Of a DNA stretch of 64,000 nucleotides, positions 58,754 through 64,000 are shown piece by piece (the first letter of the stretch is position 1; each line of letters begins with the position of its first letter). This DNA is from Amycolatopsis tucumanensis (GTDB lineage: Bacteria; Actinomycetota; Actinomycetes; Mycobacteriales; Pseudonocardiaceae), in assembly GCF_021654135.1 (NCBI RefSeq), contig NZ_JAKGSD010000031.1:1-64000 (forward strand), written 5' to 3'. The position numbers and the translations under genes were made by a program. The notes under the pieces were generated by a model. The model had not been told where the DNA came from, did no database searches, and saw only the letters and a program-made list of their open reading frames with translations.

Positions 58754-61044
58754 GACGCCACCTGCACGATCTCCCGCAGCTCGGCCAGCAGCTCACCGCG
58801 ACTGCCCGCGCCAAGGCGCTGGCGCATCCGCGCCATGTGGTGCTCCACCGTCTTCGCCGAGATGAACAGCCGGTCACCGATCTGCTTGTACGTCAGCCCG
58901 GCGACCACGAGCTCCGCGACCTGCCGCTCCCGCTCGCTCAGCCGCACCCCGCCCGTGTGCTCCACCGCCTCCCGGCCCGGCCGGCCCTGGAGCACACGGG
59001 CGCAATCCAGCAGGGTCACCATCGCCTTCCGGTCGGATGTCCGGATCGCCGCCTGCCCGGCCAGCCGCGCGCCGTCCCAGCACAGGCCCACCCCGTGCAG
59101 GTCACGCGCAGCCGTCTCGACCGCCACGGCGTCGACCTCGCCGCCCAGCACCTCCAGCCAGCACTGCGCCGCGCGGGCGATCGTCGCGAAGTACGGGCCC
59201 GCCGACGCCGCCTCCGACAGCGCCGCGGCGTGTGCGGCCGCCTCCTCCGGCTGCTCCGCGATCACCGCCGCGTGCAGGCCGCTCCAGTGCAACGCGCTCG
59301 CCCACAACGGCGGATTCCCCAGCCCGGCCAGCAACTCCCGCGCCTGCCGCAGGTGCGGCGCCAGCCGGTCCCGCTCCCCCAGCCGCGCCGCAGCCACCTC
59401 GAACTCGCCGAACGGCAGGAACGTGAACAGGTCGACCGGGTGCCGGACCACCGCCTCGCGCGCCTGGATCCAGATCCGCCGCAACCCGGCCAGATCACTC
59501 GATCGGCGCGCAAGCCCGACTCGCAACCCGACCGCGAACAACCAGTCCCGCGGCGACAACTGCTCCCCCGCCGACCGCAACTGCGCGGTCGCGCCCTCCT
59601 CGTCGCCACGCAGCATCGCGATCCACGCCAGCAGCAACCGGTGCCGCGGCACCAGCACACCCGACGACACCGCCCGCTCCAGCAACGGCTCGGCGATCGC
59701 CGCCTCACCCGAGTGCAACGCCACCAGCGCGCCCAGCGCCGCCGGGCTGTCCGGCAGCAGCACCCGGTCCGACACCGGCTCCAGCATCTCCGCCGAACGG
59801 ATCAGAGTGGACAGTGCCACCGTCGGCTGGTCCGTCACCGACTCCAGCACACCACGAGCCGCCGACGACACCGCGCCCGCGAGCAGCGTCGGCGGACCGT
59901 CCACAGCGGACTTGCCGAGCAGCTTCTCCGCCTCCGCCAGCCGGCCGGACCCGGTCAGGCCGATCACCGCGAAGCAGCGCGCCGCAGCCGTGTCGGACCA
60001 CTGGAACAGCTCCGCGCTGCGCGCCAGCTGACCGCGATGCGCCAGCGCCGCGCCCGCGACCTGCGCCCCCTCGGCCCGGTCCACCGCGTCGTCCGCGGCG
60101 ATCACCTGGTCGGCCAGCTGCAGCGCCGTGTCGAAGTCCCCGGTCCGCGCGACCGCCTCGGCCCAGCGCGTGCCCACCGCCGCCGTCGGCCGCCCGGCCC
60201 GCACCGCCGCCTCGTACAACCGGGCGGCCAGGGCCGGATCGCCGGCCGCCTCGCCCGCGGCCACCTCGAACGCCGTCGCGACGTCCGCCCCGGTCACGCC
60301 CGTCCCGATCAACGGCCGGACCAGGCTCAGCACCGGCCCGCTGCGGTCGAGCTGCCGCCGGATCAGCCGCAGCCGCAACGCGATCCGCCGGTCCGCGGGC
60401 ACCAGCTCACGCAGGGCCCGCGCGGCGACCGGCAGCAACCGGCCGTCCGGCCCGAGGTACCCGGTCGCGCGCACCGCCTCGACCGTCGAGGCGGGCAGGT
60501 TCAACGCGGCGAGCAGGTCCGGGTCGGCCCCGGCCTCGACCGCGAGCAGGTAGCACAGCGAATCCTCACCGGCCTGGTCCAGCTCGTGCCGGAACGCCGC
60601 GACCAGCTCACCGTCACCGCCAGCCAGCAGGCGCACGAACCCCGGCACGCCGCCGGTCTGCGCCAGCACCGTGTCGACCGCCAGCGGCCGCCCGGCCCTG
60701 GCCAGGAACGTCTCCGTGCACAGCCGGTCGAACGGCCGCAGCACCAGCTGTCCCGTCAGACGGCCGAGCACCTGGTTGAGCGCGGAGGGCCGCGGGTGCG
60801 GACGGGCCGCGATGACCAGGCCGGCCGACTCGTCGTCGAGCTGCCGGGCCACTTCGGACAGTTCGGCGTCGGTGAGCAGGTGGGCGTCGTCGACCAGCCG
60901 CACGCCGGGCGCGCCGGCGAGGTGGTCGAGCACGGCGGTCTTGCCGTAGCCGCCAGGGGCCACGATCGCGAGGCGGACCGGCGCGAGCTGACCGGATTTG
61001 ATCGCCGCGCAGACCCGCTCGGTGGGTTCGTCCAGCAGGATCAC
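58750..61044 (-). CDS. LuxR-family ATPase regulator (IniR-like)
   Basis: A 764-residue protein: N-terminal NTPase with Walker A APGGYGKTAVLD (31-38) and VRLVDDAHLL (Walker B), a long helical-repeat middle, and a C-terminal LuxR HTH (LSERERQVAELVVAGLTYKQIGDRLFISAKTVEHHMARMRQRL). Size, layout and its divergent location from an iniB-like gene match mycobacterial IniR (Rv0339c). GTG 61044 overlaps the Hsp70 stop, so the two are co-expressed. Confidence 0.88.
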   Translation of the reverse strand: MILLDEPTERVCAAIKSGQLAPVRLAIVAPGGYGKTAVLDHLAGAPGVRLVDDAHLLTDAELSEVARQLDDESAGLVIAARPHPRPSALNQVLGRLTGQLVLRPFDRLCTETFLARAGRPLAVDTVLAQTGGVPGFVRLLAGGDGELVAAFRHELDQAGEDSLCYLLAVEAGADPDLLAALNLPASTVEAVRATGYLGPDGRLLPVAARALRELVPADRRIALRLRLIRRQLDRSGPVLSLVRPLIGTGVTGADVATAFEVAAGEAAGDPALAARLYEAAVRAGRPTAAVGTRWAEAVARTGDFDTALQLADQVIAADDAVDRAEGAQVAGAALAHRGQLARSAELFQWSDTAAARCFAVIGLTGSGRLAEAEKLLGKSAVDGPPTLLAGAVSSAARGVLESVTDQPTVALSTLIRSAEMLEPVSDRVLLPDSPAALGALVALHSGEAAIAEPLLERAVSSGVLVPRHRLLLAWIAMLRGDEEGATAQLRSAGEQLSPRDWLFAVGLRVGLARRSSDLAGLRRIWIQAREAVVRHPVDLFTFLPFGEFEVAAARLGERDRLAPHLRQARELLAGLGNPPLWASALHWSGLHAAVIAEQPEEAAAHAAALSEAASAGPYFATIARAAQCWLEVLGGEVDAVAVETAARDLHGVGLCWDGARLAGQAAIRTSDRKAMVTLLDCARVLQGRPGREAVEHTGGVRLSERERQVAELVVAGLTYKQIGDRLFISAKTVEHHMARMRQRLGAGSRGELLAELREIVQVAS

Positions 61045-62201
61045 TCGTCGTCCTCGCTTCGGGAGCCGCCGCGGCGGGAGGGCGCGAACCGGCGACGGGG
61101 CGGTTCGAGCGGGGTCAGCACGACGGGCGGCCGCGGCGGAACGGGTTCGTCGTCGTACACGTCTTCGGGTTCCAGGTCGGGGAAGCCGGTCACCTTGGGC
61201 ACGAGCGCGGTCGACTCGACCGCCGCGCCTTCCACGAGCCGCGCGACCAGCGCCGCCCCACGCGCGACCGCGGACGCCGGCTCGGGCTCGGCGACCACGC
61301 GGCCGCCGGTCAGCCCGGCGACCACTTCGGCCAGCAGCGGGACCGCCGCCGTGCCGCCGACCAGCAGCACGGCGCTCAGCCGTTCGTACCGGCGCAGCGG
61401 TTCGAGCGTCGCGAGCAGGCCCGGCCGCACCATCCGGTCGAACTCCGCACGCGTCACCCGGACCGGCCCGATCTCGGTCTCGGGCAGCGCCGACAGCCGC
61501 TCCTTCGCCTCCGCGCACACCAGCCGCAACGCCGACGGCGCGACGTCTCCGCAGCGCTCGCGGACGTGCTCGAACAGCAGGTCGTCGAGCGTCTTCCCGG
61601 CCGTCGGCTCGGCCGGTTCGGCGTGCGTGACCAGCTCGAACGTCGTGGCTCCGCGACGCAGCACGGCGAGGTCTACGTGCTCACCGCCGATCCGGCACAC
61701 CCCGACGAGCGTCTGCGGATCGATCCGCTCACGCGCGAGGTGCCCCTCCGCGGCGGCGACCGGCGTCGGCAACAGCATCGCGGGCGGCAAGCCGGCCGCG
61801 GCCAGCGCGTCCAGCAGCAGCTTGCGCCGGTAGGTGCCCCAGGACGGCGGGTGGGTGATCGCGATGCGCTCGGCAGGCTCGCCCTCGTCGGCGGCGACCT
61901 GGTCCACGACCCACCCTGCGACGGCGGCCGTGAGCGCCTCGGCCGTGTACAGCTCGTCACCGAGGAGGAACGGAACGTCGTCGCCGACCCGGCGCAGGAA
62001 ACCACGCGCCACCCGGTCGGGTTCCACGACCGACCGCCGCACCGCCTCCGCGCCGACCGACACCGTCGCGTCCGGAGCGACGTGCACGACCGACTCGACG
62101 CCAGGCACGACCACCGGCTCCGACCAGCGTTCGCCCACGTCACGGCACACGGCAGCGGCGATGCCGGTGCTGCCGATGTCGATGCCGAGAACGTGACGCA
62201 T
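61041..62201 (-). CDS. Hsp70-family ATPase-domain protein
   Basis: A 386-residue actin-like ATPase (MRHVLGIDIGSTGIAAAV phosphate-1 loop; VLLVGGTAAVPLLAEVV connect/phosphate-2). It is a nucleotide-binding domain alone, followed by a short Pro/Arg-rich tail; there is no DnaK substrate-binding domain. It is in an operon with the IniR-like regulator and divergent from iniB. A sensory or regulatory ATPase role is likely. ATG 62201. Confidence 0.88.
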   Translation of the reverse strand: MRHVLGIDIGSTGIAAAVCRDVGERWSEPVVVPGVESVVHVAPDATVSVGAEAVRRSVVEPDRVARGFLRRVGDDVPFLLGDELYTAEALTAAVAGWVVDQVAADEGEPAERIAITHPPSWGTYRRKLLLDALAAAGLPPAMLLPTPVAAAEGHLARERIDPQTLVGVCRIGGEHVDLAVLRRGATTFELVTHAEPAEPTAGKTLDDLLFEHVRERCGDVAPSALRLVCAEAKERLSALPETEIGPVRVTRAEFDRMVRPGLLATLEPLRRYERLSAVLLVGGTAAVPLLAEVVAGLTGGRVVAEPEPASAVARGAALVARLVEGAAVESTALVPKVTGFPDLEPEDVYDDEPVPPRPPVVLTPLEPPRRRFAPSRRGGSRSEDDE

Positions 62202-62427
62202 AGGGGTTGAATCCTCACTCACGGGGTCGCCCCTTCGTACCAAAGTCGCCCGTTGGGGTCACATCCCCTAATCCCCTAACCGGTGGCCCCCATGGCCTCG
62301 CCGAAGGTTGCGGACCGATCCCCGATGCCTCGGTAACGGAACGGTCACTAGGTTCTGCCAAGGCGTCCTGCGGTGCACCCTGGACGCCTTGTCCGTTTTC
62401 ACCCCCCGAGATCCGCGGAGATATTCC
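62202..62427. promoter_or_regulatory. Divergent Hsp70/iniB-like regulatory interval
   Basis: 226 bp with short direct repeats CCCCTAA (62269-62275, 62277-62283 approx.) and an AT-poor core. It should hold divergent promoters and the IniR-type activator site, but I cannot assign a -10/-35 with confidence. Confidence 0.5.
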
Positions 62428-64000
62428 TTGTCTCTCCCCGCCCAGAACCTGCACGAGTTCGTGCTCACCCTGCTGAACGACGAGGCTGCCCGGTCGGCGT
62501 TCGCCGCCGACCCGACCAGCGCGCTCGCCGCCGCCGGCTTGAGCGACGTCACGCCGCAGGACATCCAGGAAGTCGCCCCGCTGGTCGCCGACTACGCGCC
62601 CGCGCCGCTGGCCGACGCCCTGTCCGCGCTGCCGCTCGACGCCGACGTGACCGACCTGCAGGGCGCCATCGCCCAGCTGCAGGCCGTCGCGGACGCGGCC
62701 GACGCGCTGCCGGTCGAGGCTCCCGAGCTGCCCCTGGACGTCCCGGCCCGCGCCGACCTGCCCGTCGACACCTCGGCCCTGCCGCTCGACACCTCGGCCC
62801 TGCCGCTCGACACCTCGGCGCTGCCGCTGGACGCGTCGGCCCTGCCGCTCGGTGGCGAGCTGCTGGGCGACCTGCCGGTGGAGCTGCCCGCGCTGAGCGA
62901 CCTGCCGCTGGACGTCCCCGCCGTCGACGGCCTGCCGCTCGACGTGCCGGTCCGCCAGGACCTGCCGGTCAACGCGCTGCCGGTGGACCAGCTGCCGCTG
63001 GACGCGCTGCCCACGGACAGCCTGCCCACCGACGCGCTGCCGGTCGAGCTGCCCGAGCTGGGTGACATCCCCGTCGAGCTGCCCGAGCTGAGCGACCTGC
63101 CGCTGCAGCCGCCCGCCGTCGACGGCCTCCCGCTGGACGCGCGCAACGACCTGCCGACCGAGGCGCTCACCGGTGCGGCCCCCGAGCTCGGCGAGCTGCC
63201 GGTCGGGCTGCCCGAGGTCGAGGGCCTGCAGGGCTCGCTGCCCGGGCTCCCGGTCCAGCTGCCCGCCCTGGGCGAGCTGCCCTCGCTGCCGACCGTGGGC
63301 GCCGAGCGCGCCGACGTGCCGAGCGAGCTGACCGCCCTGCCGGTCGACGGGAGCGGCCTGCCCCTCGACACCAGCGCGCTGCCCCTCGACGCCGGTTCCC
63401 TGCCGGTGGGCACCGAGGACGTCGCCGCCCTCGGCGAGGCCGTCGGCCTGACCGAGCTGCCGGAGACCGGCGACCTGCCCGTCGACTTCGACACGTTGGG
63501 CTCGCTGCCGGTGGCCGCCCCGTCGCTGGGCGACAAGCCGTTCACCGCTCCCGACCTGGACATCCCGGCCGTCGGCCGCGTCGACACCGCCAGCGCGGGC
63601 TCCGAGGACGGCTACGCCACCACCGTGTCCTACGAGGGTGAGCTGGCCGAGGGCGCCGCCGCGGCCGCCGCCGCCAAGGAGGGCGCCGGTGTCGCCGGCA
63701 CCGCGGGCACCCCGGCGGGCGCCTTCATCGGCAGCGCCGCAGGCAGCACCGAGGGCTTCACCGGCGGCTTCGCCGTCGAGAACAACGAGGGTGAGCTGCA
63801 GGGCGGTCTGACCGCCGGTGAGGACGCCGTCCTCGCGGGCGCCCGCACCGACTCGGCCCTGGGCACCTACACCCTCGGCGTCGACGGCACCCCCGCCGAC
63901 GTCCCGAGCTTCGACGAGGCCGGCGACCTGGCCGGTTCGCTCGACTCGGACGTCCTCGGCCGCGCCGAGCCGGCCGCCGGCACGATCGCCGACTACATCT
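62428..64000 (+). CDS. IniB-like cell-envelope protein with LPLDTSA repeats (partial)
   Basis: The frame is open from TTG 62428 (GGAG 8 nt upstream) to the window end, more than 520 codons. Residues 1-~55 (MSLPAQNLHEFVLTLLNDEA... SDVTPQDIQEVAPLVADYA) match the IniB N-terminal domain. The following ~300 residues are LPxD/LPVxLPEL repeats, including near-exact heptads LPLDTSA (~62770-62850). A Gly/Ala-rich C-terminal part follows (GELAEGAAAAAAAKEGAGVAG). IniB of mycobacteria is induced by cell-wall antibiotics with dynamin-like IniA/IniC. The C terminus and any iniA/iniC lie beyond the window. Confidence 0.85.
   Translation, partial: MSLPAQNLHEFVLTLLNDEAARSAFAADPTSALAAAGLSDVTPQDIQEVAPLVADYAPAPLADALSALPLDADVTDLQGAIAQLQAVADAADALPVEAPELPLDVPARADLPVDTSALPLDTSALPLDTSALPLDASALPLGGELLGDLPVELPALSDLPLDVPAVDGLPLDVPVRQDLPVNALPVDQLPLDALPTDSLPTDALPVELPELGDIPVELPELSDLPLQPPAVDGLPLDARNDLPTEALTGAAPELGELPVGLPEVEGLQGSLPGLPVQLPALGELPSLPTVGAERADVPSELTALPVDGSGLPLDTSALPLDAGSLPVGTEDVAALGEAVGLTELPETGDLPVDFDTLGSLPVAAPSLGDKPFTAPDLDIPAVGRVDTASAGSEDGYATTVSYEGELAEGAAAAAAAKEGAGVAGTAGTPAGAFIGSAAGSTEGFTGGFAVENNEGELQGGLTAGEDAVLAGARTDSALGTYTLGVDGTPADVPSFDEAGDLAGSLDSDVLGRAEPAAGTIADYI

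Noticed and set aside
58435-61833. 1132-codon plus-strand open frame
   Set aside because: It is antisense to the LuxR-type regulator and Hsp70 genes, which have clear family motifs; the frame is Arg/Gln/His-rich with no ribosome binding site or domain.

Overview
The window is chromosomal DNA of a high-GC filamentous actinomycete, most likely a member of the Pseudonocardiaceae (Amycolatopsis-like). The basis is strong GC bias at third codon positions, many GTG starts, an SsgA/SsgB-like sporulation protein, a stress sigma factor with an RsbW-type partner, an IniB-type protein, and an integrated actinomycete integrative and conjugative element (AICE). The species call is inference.

Left arm (1-16.3 kb): four ~160-bp tandem copies of the 3' end of a tetR gene; that TetR divergent from a drug-efflux MFS gene, with two identical palindromic operators between them; a SIS-domain sugar-phosphate isomerase; a DUF2188 gene divergent from an XRE-ImmA pair with paired GTTGC-N6-GCAAC operators; a CoA-transferase/monooxygenase/SDR cluster; an unlisted short gene for a zinc-free ribosomal protein bL36 with a clear terminator; a DHA2 exporter and an oversized TetR, divergent from a P450 - luciferase-like oxidoreductase - acyl-CoA ligase run; a LURP-one protein; a decayed lysyl-oxidase-like gene; and a small secreted protein.

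Mobile element (16,329-33,268): a 16.88-kb AICE lies between 60-bp identical direct repeats. The right repeat is the 3' part of an intact tRNA-Arg(ACG). The conjugation/replication half (25.5-33.1 kb) has a GntR repressor, small transfer genes, an FtsK/TraB translocase, a DUF2637 protein, a RepSA-type initiator, an excisionase and a tyrosine integrase. The left half is cargo: Vsr, a 5-methylcytosine methyltransferase and an HNH nuclease (a likely restriction-modification unit), then a translationally coupled DUF262 (DGQQR) + HEPN (RX4H) pair of visibly lower GC content, which is the best candidate for an under-described defence system, then a block of long inverted repeats and a GntR/phosphotransferase/TPR-regulator module.

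Right arm (33.3-64 kb): tRNA-Ser(GCT), an MprF-like lysyltransferase, acetoacetyl-CoA ligase, a dienelactone-hydrolase-like protein with Asp in place of the nucleophilic Cys, an aminotransferase, a TSUP permease, a Balon/Rv2629-like ribosome-hibernation gene directly before rsbW-sigF-like genes, a ligase-Ku NHEJ operon, a membrane adenylate cyclase, FabH-like synthase, AlkZ-like protein, Lrp regulator, SsgB-like protein, a two-component system, a possible RiPP precursor, a molybdenum oxidoreductase, a ketopantoate-reductase/sulfurtransferase fusion, an L,D-transpeptidase lipoprotein, and an iniR-like regulator + Hsp70 divergent from an iniB-like gene with LPLDTSA repeats that runs off the end of the window.
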